Shown one piece after another: positions 26,331-36,001 of a DNA stretch of 62,756 bases; within the stretch, counting starts at the first letter, position 1, and each line of letters starts with the position of its first letter. Source of the stretch: Micromonospora qiuiae. Its GTDB lineage: Bacteria; Actinomycetota; Actinomycetes; Mycobacteriales; Micromonosporaceae. The position numbers and the translations under genes are program-made. The DNA is taken from NCBI RefSeq assembly GCF_016863555.1, contig NZ_BOPC01000021.1, positions 1-62,756 on the forward strand. The letters are read 5' to 3'. The notes beneath the pieces were generated by a model. The model saw only the letters and a list, made by a program, of their open reading frames with translations, made no database searches and had not been told where the DNA came from.

Positions 26331-27215
26331 TCACGTCGCCGGTGCCGGCCGGGCGGTGGTGAGCAGCACCGGCCCGATCAGTGACCAACTCGCCACCCGG
26401 CCGGGCCAACGGCTACCCGAACCACTGTCTTCGGCGACGGTGACATACCGAGCCTGCGGAAAACGTACGCGTGCCCGGCCGAGTGGCACGTCCACCGGGT
26501 GCACCTCGAGGTCAGTCAGTCCTCTGCGCACGCTGTCGCTGCCCCGGCCGAAGCTGTCGGTGGGCCAGTAGCCGAACTCGATCCGGGCCTGCAACGAGGA
26601 AGCCGATTCGCTGTCGGCCTGCCGGGCGAGCAGCCACTCGACGTCCGCCGGATTGGTCAGGTCGAGGATCCGCACCGCGGATCGACTGTCGTCGGCGGTG
26701 ATCCGGACCCGAAACGCGATCACCTCGAAGGAGTGCCGCCGCAGCAGGCGTGACTGATCGGCCAGCCACCGCCACTCGAAAACATTTTGCCGCCGTTCGA
26801 CGATCACCAGGGCGGCGACGCGCGCGATCGCGTATCCGACCAGCACGACGGCGACGCAGCTCGTCACGAGGTGGGCCACCAGCAGGCGGTCGACGATCAC
26901 GGTCAGTGCCGCGGCGGCAAGCCAGCCGAGGGTGACGTTTCGGGCGCGCTGGAAGGAACGACCAGGGCCGAACGTGAGCCGACGCAGCAGCCCGGCGGGG
27001 CTCTCCAGCGGCGCGAGCGGTATCGGCAGGTCGGGCCGTATGCTGCCCGGTTCCGCCGAGACCACCGCTGTCGTACGCAACTGCCTGCCATCCTCCACGC
27101 GCCGCCGACTCCGGGCCGGGCCTGGCCGTGGCGGCGTATGCCCGGGGTCGTCCGGCTGGTCACCATCTGGTTGAAGCGCCGGGAGCAGAATTCCTGTCTG
27201 GCTCACTGTACCCAT
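26331..27215 (-). CDS. Unknown protein with two central membrane helices
   Basis: Predicted 294-residue protein that I do not recognise. Residues 1-75 are polar and probably disordered. A hydrophobic pair (about 105-150, LGWLAAAALTVIVDRLLVAH then CVAVVLVGYAIARVAALVIV) forms a hairpin in the membrane. The remaining ~140 residues are soluble, with charged and aromatic residues, and could bind a ligand or partner. The ATG was chosen because a GAGGG site precedes it; a longer form is possible. Its stop is 12 bases from the NACHT stop, in convergent orientation, so a shared terminator or antisense overlap is possible. A functional link with the NACHT gene is only a guess. Confidence 0.65.
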   Translation of the reverse strand: MGTVSQTGILLPALQPDGDQPDDPGHTPPRPGPARSRRRVEDGRQLRTTAVVSAEPGSIRPDLPIPLAPLESPAGLLRRLTFGPGRSFQRARNVTLGWLAAAALTVIVDRLLVAHLVTSCVAVVLVGYAIARVAALVIVERRQNVFEWRWLADQSRLLRRHSFEVIAFRVRITADDSRSAVRILDLTNPADVEWLLARQADSESASSLQARIEFGYWPTDSFGRGSDSVRRGLTDLEVHPVDVPLGRARVRFPQARYVTVAEDSGSGSRWPGRVASWSLIGPVLLTTARPAPAT

Positions 27216-27269
27216 TGCCCTCGAAGCTTCACCCAACGTGAAGCCTGCCAGGTGGCATGATGCGCACAA

Positions 27270-28268
27270 TCAGCCCGTTCCCCGATCCGAGGCCGGGTGG
27301 ATGTTGCCGGCCGGATGCAACAGCAGCCGGTGGGGTGTGCAGTCGTCCAGATCCGGGATGGGCGGGACGGACCGGCCTGCCGGCTTCCGGTGCCGGTCGT
27401 GCCGGTGGCTGACCAGAGCGCCGACCAGCATCATGAACAACATGCCGAACAGCCGGTCGCGGCGACACCGGGGCCAGCGCGCCCGAAACTCTGCCCGTAG
27501 CCACCCGATCCGCTCGGCGACCTCGGACAGGGTGATCGTGCCGGCGGTCACCTCGGTGGCGATCCCGTTGGCCCGGTCGAGGGACACGTCGTGGTAGTCG
27601 TCGAGCACCTGTAGCACGTCGCCGAGTTCCAGGAGCAGCCGCCGGTCCTCCGGCGACAACCCCGGCCGGAGCAACCCGAACAGAGCCGTGGTGCCGAGCC
27701 CGCCCTTGCCGCGGGTGATCTGGCGCAGGTCCGACCTGGAGAGGACCGAGGAGCGCTGCTGTCGAGAGCGGACCTGGAACGTGTGCATGTCCCGCAGGGC
27801 CGAGAAGACCGGCTCGCAGTCCTCGCCACGCAGGTCGGCGTCGATGGTGGCGTACAGGGCCAGCAGCAGCGATTCGGCGTCTGACCGGGGCTGGAAAGGG
27901 CCGCCGTGGAACAGCACCGTGAGGCGCTGGTCCATGTCGGGGCTGTCGTAGTTGTCGAAGAGGTCGTCGTACACCCGAGTGAACGAACTGCCGAGCACCG
28001 CCCGGTGAGCCTGGAACGCGACATTGGTGGCCTGTGCGTATCCGGACATGGCGAGACACACCTTGACGCTGGTGCTGAGCAGTATCCGGTACACCTCCCG
28101 CCGCCGGCGCGTTCCCGCGATGCTCCGATCGATCAGCGGCCCGATCGTCAGACCGAAAACCTCGGTGATCTCGTCGACATCGCGCCGCAGGTACCGGTAC
28201 ACGCTCGGCCACCCGATTGCCAGCGGCGTGAGCCGCAGCACGGCGAGAAGCTCATGACGCTCGGCCAT
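27270..28268 (-). CDS. Class I isoprenoid-fold enzyme (prenyl diphosphate synthase-like)
   Basis: Predicted 332-residue, mainly helical protein. Two Asp-rich motifs are placed as in trans-prenyl diphosphate synthases: DDLFDNYD (about residue 118) and LQVLDDYHD (about residue 233). A segment resembling the conserved Lys region (ITRGKGGLGTTALF) lies just before the second motif. These bind Mg-diphosphate in class I terpenoid enzymes. The sequence around them deviates from typical synthases, so it could instead be a terpene cyclase or a non-canonical member of the fold. No other isoprenoid gene is nearby. The ATG at this position gives a sensible N terminus; the frame stays open about 170 bases upstream. 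Confidence 0.55.
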   Translation of the reverse strand: MAERHELLAVLRLTPLAIGWPSVYRYLRRDVDEITEVFGLTIGPLIDRSIAGTRRRREVYRILLSTSVKVCLAMSGYAQATNVAFQAHRAVLGSSFTRVYDDLFDNYDSPDMDQRLTVLFHGGPFQPRSDAESLLLALYATIDADLRGEDCEPVFSALRDMHTFQVRSRQQRSSVLSRSDLRQITRGKGGLGTTALFGLLRPGLSPEDRRLLLELGDVLQVLDDYHDVSLDRANGIATEVTAGTITLSEVAERIGWLRAEFRARWPRCRRDRLFGMLFMMLVGALVSHRHDRHRKPAGRSVPPIPDLDDCTPHRLLLHPAGNIHPASDRGTG

Positions 28269-28415
28269 GCGCCGACAGTATCGAAGAACATCACAGCGAG
28301 TGCTTGGGCGATCACGTTCGCCAAAGCCTTCGGCGGATGGAGCTGGCACGGCAAAGGACCGGCGCTGATTCTCGGGTGATCCCGCGCCTCGACACGCCCG
28401 GCACACCATCTGGTG

Positions 28416-28446
28416 TTGCCGGCTCGGCATCACGCCCATATATAGT
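28416..28446 (+). promoter_or_regulatory. Putative promoter of the nrdAB leader
   Basis: TTGCCG (28416-28421) and TATAGT (28441-28446) are separated by 19 bases and lie immediately before the cobalamin riboswitch. The -10 is good, while the -35 and spacing are only fair. Confidence 0.4.
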
Positions 28447-28636
28447 GGCTCTCGCAGCTGGTTCGGCCACCAACCCGTGGTGGTCGAGGCAAGAGGGAAC
28501 CCGGTGTGAGTCCGGGGCTGCCCCGCAGCGGTGAGTGGGAACGACCGCCGTCAACGAAGCACTGGGCCACCCGGTCTGGGAAGCGACGGCCAGTAGGCAC
28601 GCGTACGACGCCCACGAGTCCGAAGACCTGCCAGCG
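28447..28636 (+). promoter_or_regulatory. Cobalamin riboswitch upstream of nrdA
   Basis: Conserved B12-aptamer blocks appear in order: GGGAACCCGGTG, GAGTCCGGGGCTGCCCCGC, the core CAGCGGTGAGTGGGAACGAC, GGGAAGCGACGGCCAGTAGG and GAGTCCGAAGACCTGCCA. The leader ends 144 bases before the nrdA start. A strong hairpin follows it. Adenosylcobalamin binding is expected to turn down the class I ribonucleotide reductase when the B12-dependent class II enzyme can work, as shown for nrdABS in Streptomyces coelicolor. It is nearly identical over long stretches to the riboswitch before metE. Confidence 0.95.
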
Positions 28637-28637
28637 T

Positions 28638-28658
28638 GCCGCACGCGCCGCGTGCGGC
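28638..28658 (+). terminator. Hairpin in the riboswitch expression platform
   Basis: GCCGCACG pairs with CGTGCGGC (stem 8-9 bp, short loop) directly after the aptamer. It could be the regulated terminator or an anti-ribosome-binding structure; no U-tract is present, so the mode of control is undecided. Confidence 0.45.
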
Positions 28659-28780
28659 GGTCGAAGGCCGCGTGGGACGGCCGATGCCATCGCTGGTCGG
28701 TCACGGCAGGGTGCCGTGGATGGCCGGTGGCGTCCTCCCGCGCGCCCTCGATCTCGGGGACAGGCGTGAGGAGAGGACGC

Positions 28781-31156
28781 ATGACGGTCACCCAGGAGCA
28801 GGCGGAGCCGGAACAACGCCGGCACGCGATGCGGGTGCGTAAACGCAACGGCGACACCGAGCCGGTGGACGTCAACAAGATCGTCAAAGCGGTGGAGCGC
28901 TGGGTCGCCGACCTGGACGAGGTCGATCCGCTGCGGGTGGCGACGAAGACCATCAGCGGCCTGTACGACGGGGCGAGCACGGCCGAGCTGGACAAGCTGT
29001 CCATCCAGACCGCGGCGGAGCTGATCGGCGAGGAGCCGCAGTACTCGAAGCTGGCGGCGCGGCTGCTGGCGGCGTACGTGGACAAGGAGGTCCGCGGGCA
29101 GCAGGTGGCGAGCTTCAGCCAGTCGATCCGGTACGCCCACGACCTGGGGCTGATCGGCGACGCCACCGCCGCGTTCGTGGCCGCCAACGCGCGCAAACTG
29201 GACGACGCGATCGACCCGGACGGCGACCTGCGGTTCGAGTACTTCGGCCTGCGGACCGTCGCGGACCGGTACCTGCTGCGGCATCCGCAGACCCGGCTGG
29301 TGGTGGAGACGCCGCAGTACTGGCTGCTGCGGGTCGCGTGTGGGCTGTCGCAGACGCCGGGCGAGGCGATCGGTTTCTACCGGCTGATGTCCAGCCTGGC
29401 GTACCTGCCGAGCTCGCCGACGCTGTTCAACTCCGGCACCCGGCACACCCAGATGTCGTCGTGCTTCCTGGTCGACTCGCCGCGCGACGAACTCGACTCG
29501 ATCTACGAGCGCTACCACCAGGTCGCGAAGCTGTCGAAGTTTTCCGGCGGCATCGGCATCTCCTGGTCCCGGGTACGCGGCCGGGGTGCGTTGATCAGGG
29601 GGACCAACGGCAGGTCCAACGGCATCGTGCCGTTCCTCAGGACGCTGGACGCCGGGGTGGCGGCGGTCAACCAGGGCGGGCGGCGCAAGGGCGCGGCCTG
29701 CGTCTACCTCGAACCGTGGCATCCGGACATCGAGGAGTTTCTCGAGTTGCGGGACAACACCGGTGAGGAGGCTCGGCGTACGCACAACCTGAACCTGGCC
29801 AACTGGATCCCCGACGAGTTCATGCGGCGGGTCGAGGCCGACGGCGACTGGTCGCTGATCGACCCGTCCGACGCGCCGGAGTTGCCCGACCTGTTCGGCG
29901 AAGCCTTCGACGAGGCGTACCGGGCGGCGGAGAAGAAGGCCGTCCGGACGGTCAAGGCCCGCGACCTCTACGGGCGGATGATGCGTACGCTCGCCCAGAC
30001 CGGCAACGGGTGGATGACGTTCAAGGACGCGGCGAATCGACTGTCCAACCAGACCGGTGTGCCGGGCAACACGATCCACCTGTCCAACCTGTGCACCGAG
30101 ATCCTTGAGGTCAACAGCGACACCGAGACTGCGGTCTGCAACCTCGGGTCGGTCAACCTGGCTGAGCATGTCACCGCCGACGGCGTCGACTGGGAGAAGC
30201 TGCGCTCGACCGTACGCACCGCTGTGGTGTTCCTCGACCGGGTGATCGACATCAACTACTACCCGGCCGAGCAGGCGGCGGCGTCGAACCCGCGCTGGCG
30301 CCCGGTTGGGCTCGGGCTGATGGGTCTCCAGGACGCCTTCTTCACCCTGCGTCTGCCGTTCGACTCGATGCCGGCCCGGGAGCTGTCGACCCGGGTGCAG
30401 GAGGAGATTTTCCTGACCGCGCTGGAGACCTCGGCCGGGCTCGCCGAGCGGTTCGGCCCCCATCCGGCGTACGCGCAGACCCGCGTCGCAAAGGGCGAGC
30501 TGCATCCCGACCTCTGGGGTGCCGAGGTGGCCCAGGTCGAGCGGTGGGCCGCGCTGCGGGAGCGGATCGCCGCCCACGGCCTGCGGAACTCGCTGCTGGT
30601 CGCGATCGCGCCGACGGCCACCATCGCCTCGATCGCCGGCTGTTACGAGTGCATCGAGCCGCAGGTGTCCAACCTGTTCAAGCGGGAAACGATGTCCGGC
30701 GAGTTCCTCCAGATCAACACGTACCTGGTGGACGAGCTGAAGGCACGCGGGCTCTGGACGGCGCCGATCCGCGAACAGATCAAGCGGGCCGAAGGGTCGG
30801 TGCAGGACATCGCCGAGCTGCCGACGGACGTACGCGAGCTGTTCCGCACCGCGTGGGAGCTGCCGCAGCGGGCGCTGATCGACCTGGCCGCCGCCCGCGC
30901 TCCCTTCGTCGACCAGTCGCAGTCGCTGAACCTGTTCCTGAGCGCGCCGACCATCGGCAAGCTTTCCTCGATGTACCTGTACGCCTGGAAGTCCGGGCTG
31001 AAGACCACCTACTACCTGCGCTCGCGTCCCGCGACCCGCATCCAGCAGGCCACCGTCGCCGTCACCCCGGCCGCCCGGCCGACCGTCGCGGTGACCGACG
31101 ATGAGGCACTGGCCTGCTCCCTGGAGAACCCCGAGACCTGCGAGGCGTGCCAATGA
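28781..31156 (+). CDS. nrdA: Class I ribonucleotide reductase, large subunit
   Basis: Predicted 791-residue R1 protein that reduces ribonucleotides to deoxyribonucleotides. An ATP-cone domain (about residues 12-105, beginning MRVRKRNGDTEPVDVNKIVK) supplies overall activity control by ATP/dATP. The catalytic 10-stranded barrel has SSCFLVD, NLCTEI and CNLGSVNLAE, giving the active-site Cys, Asn and Glu set. The C-terminal tail has [13 protein letters not shown], the redox-relay cysteines. A GAGGAGAGG site precedes the ATG. It overlaps nrdB by four bases and is preceded by a cobalamin riboswitch. Confidence 0.96.
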   Translation: MTVTQEQAEPEQRRHAMRVRKRNGDTEPVDVNKIVKAVERWVADLDEVDPLRVATKTISGLYDGASTAELDKLSIQTAAELIGEEPQYSKLAARLLAAYVDKEVRGQQVASFSQSIRYAHDLGLIGDATAAFVAANARKLDDAIDPDGDLRFEYFGLRTVADRYLLRHPQTRLVVETPQYWLLRVACGLSQTPGEAIGFYRLMSSLAYLPSSPTLFNSGTRHTQMSSCFLVDSPRDELDSIYERYHQVAKLSKFSGGIGISWSRVRGRGALIRGTNGRSNGIVPFLRTLDAGVAAVNQGGRRKGAACVYLEPWHPDIEEFLELRDNTGEEARRTHNLNLANWIPDEFMRRVEADGDWSLIDPSDAPELPDLFGEAFDEAYRAAEKKAVRTVKARDLYGRMMRTLAQTGNGWMTFKDAANRLSNQTGVPGNTIHLSNLCTEILEVNSDTETAVCNLGSVNLAEHVTADGVDWEKLRSTVRTAVVFLDRVIDINYYPAEQAAASNPRWRPVGLGLMGLQDAFFTLRLPFDSMPARELSTRVQEEIFLTALETSAGLAERFGPHPAYAQTRVAKGELHPDLWGAEVAQVERWAALRERIAAHGLRNSLLVAIAPTATIASIAGCYECIEPQVSNLFKRETMSGEFLQINTYLVDELKARGLWTAPIREQIKRAEGSVQDIAELPTDVRELFRTAWELPQRALIDLAAARAPFVDQSQSLNLFLSAPTIGKLSSMYLYAWKSGLKTTYYLRSRPATRIQQATVAVTPAARPTVAVTDDEALACSLENPETCEACQ

Positions 31157-32187
31157 CCACTGTTTCCGAACCCGGCACGGGCCAGCGACACATGTTGCTC
31201 GACCCCGGCATGGACCTGACCCTGCGGCCGATGCGTTACCCGCAGTTCTTCGACCGGTTCAAGGACGCGATCAAGAACACCTGGACCGTGGAGGAGGTCG
31301 ACCTGCATTCCGACCTCGCCGACCTGGCCAAGCTCTCCCCGGCGGAGCAGCATCTGGTGTCCCGGCTGGTCGCGTTCTTCGCCACCGGCGACACCATCGT
31401 CGCCAACAACCTGGTGCTCAACCTCTACCAGCACGTCAACTCACCGGAGGGTCGGCTCTATCTGTCCCGGCAACTGTTCGAGGAGGCGGTGCACGTCCAG
31501 TTCTACCTGAACCTGCTGGACACCTACGTCCCCGACGAGCGGGAACGGTTCGCGGCGTTCGCGGCGGTGGAGAACATTCCCTCGATCGCCCGCAAGGCGG
31601 AGTTCTGCTTCAAGTGGATCGACTCGATCTTCGAGCTGCGCGAGTTGAAAACGCGCGAAGACCGGCGGGCGTTCCTGCTCAACCTGATCTGTTTCGCCGC
31701 CTGCATCGAGGGGCTGTTCTTCTACGGCGCCTTCGCGTACGTCTACTTCCTGCGCTCCCGGGGGCTGCTGCACGGCCTGGCTTCCGGCACCAACTGGGTG
31801 TTCCGCGACGAGTCGATGCACATGGCCTTCGCCTTCGACGTGGTGGACACCGTACGCGCCGAGGAGCCGGACCTCTTCGACGCCGAAATGGAACGGCAGG
31901 TCAAGGACATGTTGGCCGAGGCGGTGGAGTGCGAGGTCCAGTTCGCCGCCGACCTGCTGGAGCAGGGTGTCTCCGGAATGTCCCTGGACGACATGCGGGA
32001 GTACCTCCAGCATGTGGCTGACCGGCGGCTGGCCGTGCTCGGCATCGAGCCGATGTACGGCTCGACGAACCCGTTCGCCTTCATGGAGTTGCAGGACGTG
32101 CAGGAGCTGTCGAACTTCTTCGAGCGGCGGGTGTCGGCGTACCAGGTCGGGGTGACCGGCTCGGTCACCTTCGACGACGACTTCTGA
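31153..32187 (+). CDS. nrdB: Class I ribonucleotide reductase, small (radical) subunit
   Basis: Predicted 344-residue R2 ferritin-fold protein that makes the radical used by NrdA. All metal ligands can be read: Asp in ATGDTIV, Glu and His in EEAVHVQFY, Glu in ACIEGLFF, and Glu/His in RDESMHMAF. The Tyr seven residues after the Glu of EAVHVQFY sits where class Ia enzymes hold the tyrosyl radical. The acidic tail FDDDF should dock on NrdA. The ATG overlaps the nrdA stop. Confidence 0.95.
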   Translation: MTTVSEPGTGQRHMLLDPGMDLTLRPMRYPQFFDRFKDAIKNTWTVEEVDLHSDLADLAKLSPAEQHLVSRLVAFFATGDTIVANNLVLNLYQHVNSPEGRLYLSRQLFEEAVHVQFYLNLLDTYVPDERERFAAFAAVENIPSIARKAEFCFKWIDSIFELRELKTREDRRAFLLNLICFAACIEGLFFYGAFAYVYFLRSRGLLHGLASGTNWVFRDESMHMAFAFDVVDTVRAEEPDLFDAEMERQVKDMLAEAVECEVQFAADLLEQGVSGMSLDDMREYLQHVADRRLAVLGIEPMYGSTNPFAFMELQDVQELSNFFERRVSAYQVGVTGSVTFDDDF

Positions 32188-32195
32188 CGCGCGCG

Positions 32196-32254
32196 CCGTT
32201 TCGGCGGTATGGCGGTCACCCACCCACCCGGACACCGCCATATCGCCGAAACGG
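32196..32254. repeat. Long hairpin element, family B (copy 1)
   Basis: Arms CCGTTTCGGCGGTATGGCGG(T) at 32196-32216 and its complement at 32234-32254 are identical except for one change that gives a G-U pair in RNA. The loop is 17 bases and Pro-codon-like CACCC-rich. It starts 9 bases after the nrdB stop and could end transcription there, but a diverged copy lies at 36512-36570 in a gap with no adjacent stop codon, so it is a dispersed element as well. Confidence 0.8.
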
Positions 32255-32304
32255 AGCCGATGTAGGGGCGGCCGGCATTCCCGCTCGACCCGTACCATGG
32301 CGGG

Positions 32305-32490
32305 TGGTGCTGGTTCGACCATCGGTCCACGGTGGTCGAGGCAAGAGGGAACCCGGTGCGAGACCGGGACTGCCCCGCAGCGGTGAGTGGGAACGACCGC
32401 CGTCAACAAAGCACTGGACCGCGAGGTCCGGGAAGCGACGGCCAGTAGGCGACCTTCGGGCCACGCCCACGAGTCCGAAGACCTGCCAGC
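32305..32490 (+). promoter_or_regulatory. Cobalamin riboswitch upstream of metE
   Basis: Same B12-aptamer blocks as at 28447-28636: GGGAACCCGGTG, the core CAGCGGTGAGTGGGAACGAC, GGGAAGCGACGGCCAGTAGG and GAGTCCGAAGACCTGCCA. Right after it, GCGCAC (32494-32499) can pair with GTGCGC (32509-32514) as a possible expression-platform hairpin. B12 should repress the B12-independent methionine synthase when the B12-dependent enzyme is usable. The 428-bp gap between nrdB and metE is fully accounted for by the hairpin element, this leader and the ribosome binding region. Confidence 0.95.
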
Positions 32491-32615
32491 GCTGCGCACG
32501 CCGCCGGTGTGCGCCGCCGGCGGTCTCTCGGGAGGGCCAGGGCGGGAGCCGGTACGCTCCGCGTACCCGCCTTCCCTTCCGTGCCCGCCGGGCACTTCGA
32601 GGGAAGGACACCCTG

Positions 32616-34853
32616 ATGAGCACCCCATTCGGGCAGAGCACCGTGCTCGGCTATCCGCGCATCGGCGCGAATCGTGAGCTGAAGAAGGCCGTCGAGGCCT
32701 ACTGGGCCGGCACCGTCGACGCGGACGGGTTGGCGAGCACCGCCGCCCGGCTCCGCGCCGAGGTCTGGCGTACGCTGCGCGACGCCCGCCTCGACGCGAT
32801 CCCGTCGAACACCTTCTCCTACTACGACCAGGTCCTCGACACCGCCGTCGCCGTCGGCGCGATCCCCACCCGCTTCGCCCGGCTGGGCCTCTCCGCGCTG
32901 GACACCTACTTCGCCATGGCTCGCGGCGTCGACGCCGAGCCGGCGCTGGAACTGACCAAGTGGTTCGACACCAACTACCACTACCTGGTGCCGGAGATCG
33001 ACGAGGACACCGTCTTCACGCCGGATCCCGCCAAGGCGCTCGGCGAGTACGCCGAGGCCCGCGACCTCGGCATCCCCACCCGGCCGGTGCTCGTCGGCCC
33101 GGCCACGTTCCTGCTCCTGGCCAAGGGCGACGATCCGCTCGCCCGCCTCGACGACCTGGTCGAGACGTACGCCGAAATCCTCACCGCGCTGGCCGGGGCG
33201 GGCGTGGACTGGGTGCAACTGGACGAGCCGGCCTACGTCGCCGACCGCAGCCCCGCCGAGATCGAGGCGCTCCGCCGGGCCTACCTCCGGCTCGGCCGGC
33301 TCGAACACCGGCCGCAGATCTTCGTGGCGACCTACTTCGGTGAGCTCGGCGACGCGCTGCCCGCCCTGCTGGACACTCCGGTCGAGGCGATCGGCCTCGA
33401 CCTGGTCGCCGGGCCCGACAACGTCAGACGGCTCGCCGCCGCCGGTCCGCTGGGTGGCCGGACCATCGTCGCCGGCCTGGTGGACGGCCGGAACGTCTGG
33501 CGTACCGACCTGCGGGCCGCCGTGGCAGCCGGGGCGACGGTCGCCGGGCTGGCCGACCACGTCGCGGTGTCCACGTCCTGCTCGCTGCTGCACGTCCCGG
33601 TGGACCTCTCCGCCGAGACCCGTCTCGACCCTCAGCTGGCTGAGCGGCTTGCGTTCGCTCGGCAGAAGATCGACGAGGTTGTTTTGCTCGGCCGCGCGCT
33701 GCGCGACGGCACCACCGCGCTCCCCGCGCCGCCACCGGCCGCCCCGGTGGCCTGGCGCCACGACGACGTACGCGGACGCCTCGCCGCGCTGCGCCCCACC
33801 GACCGGCAGCGTGGCGACTACCCCATTCGGGCTGCCCGCCAGCAGGAACGGCTGGGGCTGCCGGAGCTGCCGACCACCACCATCGGATCGTTCCCGCAGA
33901 CCACCGAGCTGCGCCGGGCCCGCGCCGCACACCGGGCCGGCTCCCTGGACGACGCCGGTTACCGCCAGCGGATGCGCGCGGAGGTCGAGCAGGTCATCCG
34001 GCTACAGGAGAAGCTGGGGCTGGACGTGCTCGTGCACGGCGAACCGGAACGCAACGACATGGTCCAGTATTTCGGGGAGCAGCTCGACGGCTTCGCCGCC
34101 ACCGAGCACGGCTGGGTGCAGTCCTACGGCTCCCGCTGCGTCCGCCCGCCGATCATCTACGGGGACGTGGCCCGCAAAGCGCCGATGACGGTCGACTGGT
34201 CGACCTACGCGCAGTCCCTGACCAGCAAACCGGTGAAGGGCATGCTGACCGGCCCGGTCACCATCCTGGCCTGGTCGTTCGTCCGTACTGACCAGCCGCT
34301 CGCGGTGACCGCCGACCAGGTCGCGCTCGCCCTGCGCGACGAGTGCCGTGACCTGGAGGCCGCCGGGATCCGGGTCATCCAGGTCGACGAGCCGGCGCTG
34401 CGCGAGATGCTGCCGCTACGCAGGGTCGACCAGCAGGCGTACCTGGACTGGGCTGTCGGCGCGTTCCGCCTGGCCACCAGCGGTGTCGCCGACGACACGC
34501 AGATCCACACCCACCTGTGCTACTCGGAGTTCGGCGAGGTGATCACCGCCATCGACGCGCTCGACGCCGACGTCACCAGCATCGAGGCGTCCCGCTCGAA
34601 GATGGAGGTGCTCGACGACCTCGCCGAGACCGGCTACGGCCGGGGTGTCGGCCCCGGCGTGTGGGACATCCACTCGCCCCGGGTGCCGCCGCGCGACGAG
34701 GTGGTCGAGGCGCTACGCCGGGCCGTCGCGGCCGTCCCGGCGCGGCGGCTCTGGGTGAATCCGGACTGCGGCCTGAAGACGCGCGGCTACCCGGAGGTCG
34801 AGGCGTCGCTGCGGCACCTGGTCGCCGCTGCCGCCGAGGTGCGCGACAGCTGA
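32616..34853 (+). CDS. metE: Cobalamin-independent methionine synthase
   Basis: Predicted 745-residue enzyme that transfers a methyl group from 5-methyltetrahydropteroyl-triglutamate to homocysteine. The protein is the usual double barrel. The N-terminal barrel starts with [15 protein letters not shown]. The C-terminal barrel has [25 protein letters not shown] and the zinc-site residues HTHLCYSEF and NPDCGLKTR. Length matches the family. A CGAGGGAAGG site precedes the ATG. It is a single-gene unit with its own riboswitch and a strong terminator. Confidence 0.97.
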   Translation: MSTPFGQSTVLGYPRIGANRELKKAVEAYWAGTVDADGLASTAARLRAEVWRTLRDARLDAIPSNTFSYYDQVLDTAVAVGAIPTRFARLGLSALDTYFAMARGVDAEPALELTKWFDTNYHYLVPEIDEDTVFTPDPAKALGEYAEARDLGIPTRPVLVGPATFLLLAKGDDPLARLDDLVETYAEILTALAGAGVDWVQLDEPAYVADRSPAEIEALRRAYLRLGRLEHRPQIFVATYFGELGDALPALLDTPVEAIGLDLVAGPDNVRRLAAAGPLGGRTIVAGLVDGRNVWRTDLRAAVAAGATVAGLADHVAVSTSCSLLHVPVDLSAETRLDPQLAERLAFARQKIDEVVLLGRALRDGTTALPAPPPAAPVAWRHDDVRGRLAALRPTDRQRGDYPIRAARQQERLGLPELPTTTIGSFPQTTELRRARAAHRAGSLDDAGYRQRMRAEVEQVIRLQEKLGLDVLVHGEPERNDMVQYFGEQLDGFAATEHGWVQSYGSRCVRPPIIYGDVARKAPMTVDWSTYAQSLTSKPVKGMLTGPVTILAWSFVRTDQPLAVTADQVALALRDECRDLEAAGIRVIQVDEPALREMLPLRRVDQQAYLDWAVGAFRLATSGVADDTQIHTHLCYSEFGEVITAIDALDADVTSIEASRSKMEVLDDLAETGYGRGVGPGVWDIHSPRVPPRDEVVEALRRAVAAVPARRLWVNPDCGLKTRGYPEVEASLRHLVAAAAEVRDS

Positions 34854-34889
34854 CCGGTCCCCGGTGGGCGGCGTAGCGCCCAACTTGGT

Positions 34890-34926
34890 ACGGGAGCGCG
34901 CCCGGCGTCGTCGGGCGCGCTCCCGT
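34890..34926. terminator. Bidirectional terminator between metE and the DUF397 gene
   Basis: Perfect inverted repeat ACGGGAGCGCGCCCG / CGGGCGCGCTCCCGT with a 7-base loop between two convergent genes. It serves both strands. Confidence 0.85.
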
Positions 34927-34935
34927 GCAGCAGGT

Positions 34936-35127
34936 TCAGGGCCGGGTCGCCCGGATGAAGTTGGTCCAGGCGGTGGGGGAGAAGGTGAGCGCGGGCCCGC
35001 CAGGGTCCTTGCTGTCGCGTACGGCGACGAGACCGGGCAGATTGTCGGCGACCTCGACGCAGTTGCCGTTGTTGTCGCCGCTGCGGGTGCTCTTGCGCCA
35101 CCGAGCGCCGACCAGGTCGTCAGCCAT
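34936..35127 (-). CDS. DUF397 domain protein
   Basis: Predicted 63-residue protein with the DUF397 pattern: WRKSTRSGDNNGNCVEVA, then VAVRDSKDPGGPALTFSPTAWTNFI. These small proteins usually sit next to Scr1-type helix-turn-helix regulators and act as their partners or antagonists in a system that resembles an antitoxin or sporulation regulator (WhiJ-like). The ATG overlaps the last eight bases of the upstream regulator, so they are co-translated. Function of this pair is unknown. Confidence 0.92.
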   Translation of the reverse strand: MADDLVGARWRKSTRSGDNNGNCVEVADNLPGLVAVRDSKDPGGPALTFSPTAWTNFIRATRP

Positions 35128-36001
35128 GATGGACCTCTTCCTTGATCTTGCTGATCAGTCTCCTTGATTGTTCCTCATCGAGCGCCAGGCTGAGGAGGCT
35201 CGCCCACACCTTCTCGTAGACTGCGAACTCTTCCGGTCTGTCGAGGTAGAGTGCCCCGGTGACCGACTCGCTGTATACAACAGACGGGTCAGGGTGAACT
35301 CGGTTGCCGAGCGGAAAATCGAGCATGACGAAGGCTCCGGCCAATGCGCCATAATGAGCGCCTGCCGAGAGCGGCACGACGCGGATCGACACATTGGGCA
35401 AGATGGTGCGACCGAGGAGTCGGTCAAGCTGCTCAGCCATGATCACCGGACTGCCGACGCATCGAAGCAGCACCGCCTCCGACAGGACCCACTCGAGCTT
35501 CGGTGCCTTTGGCAGGCGCCGAACCAGGATCTCCTGCCGTCGGCGGCGGACCTCCAAGACCTCTTCCAGTTCTTCGGGAGGCATGTTGGGGCGATTCTGG
35601 TACACGCCACGGGTGTAGCCGGGAGTTTGAAGAAGCCCAGGAATCAGGGTGTCGTCGTGCTCGCGTAGTCGGGAAGCAGCGGATTCCAGGCCGACGTACA
35701 TCTCGAACCAGTCGGGGATGGCCAGGCCGTAGGCGTGCCACCAGCCCTTGGCCTTGGTCTCGCCGGCCAGGGCGGTGAGCGCGCCGGTCAGCTCGGGCGT
35801 CGCGGCGTACAGCTCGCACATGGCCCGGACGTCGACGGCGCGGGCCGGGCCGAGGCCGCTCTCGATGCGCCACAGCTTCTGTCGGCTGAACTGCATCGCC
35901 TCGGCCACCGCGTCGAGTGTCATGCGCGCCTCGGTGCGCAGGTCCCGCAGCGCCCGCCCGAGCTGCCGCCGCGGAACTGTCGATCCCATGTCGTCGGCCA
36001 T
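35120..36001 (-). CDS. Scr1/WhiJ-type helix-turn-helix regulator with DUF5753 domain
   Basis: Predicted 293-residue DNA-binding protein. An XRE-type helix-turn-helix is at about residues 14-70 (RRQLGRALRDLRTEARM, then AMQFSRQKLWRIESG). The remainder is a DUF5753 region with ALAGETKAKGWWHAYG, WFEMYVGLESAASRLREHDD, LIPGLLQTPGYTR and a C-terminal VYSESVTGALYLDRPEE. The ATG follows a GGAGAGGGG site. It is usual for actinomycetes to carry many such pairs with DUF397 genes; WhiJ-like members affect development. The target is not visible here. Confidence 0.92.
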   Translation of the reverse strand: MADDMGSTVPRRQLGRALRDLRTEARMTLDAVAEAMQFSRQKLWRIESGLGPARAVDVRAMCELYAATPELTGALTALAGETKAKGWWHAYGLAIPDWFEMYVGLESAASRLREHDDTLIPGLLQTPGYTRGVYQNRPNMPPEELEEVLEVRRRRQEILVRRLPKAPKLEWVLSEAVLLRCVGSPVIMAEQLDRLLGRTILPNVSIRVVPLSAGAHYGALAGAFVMLDFPLGNRVHPDPSVVYSESVTGALYLDRPEEFAVYEKVWASLLSLALDEEQSRRLISKIKEEVHHG

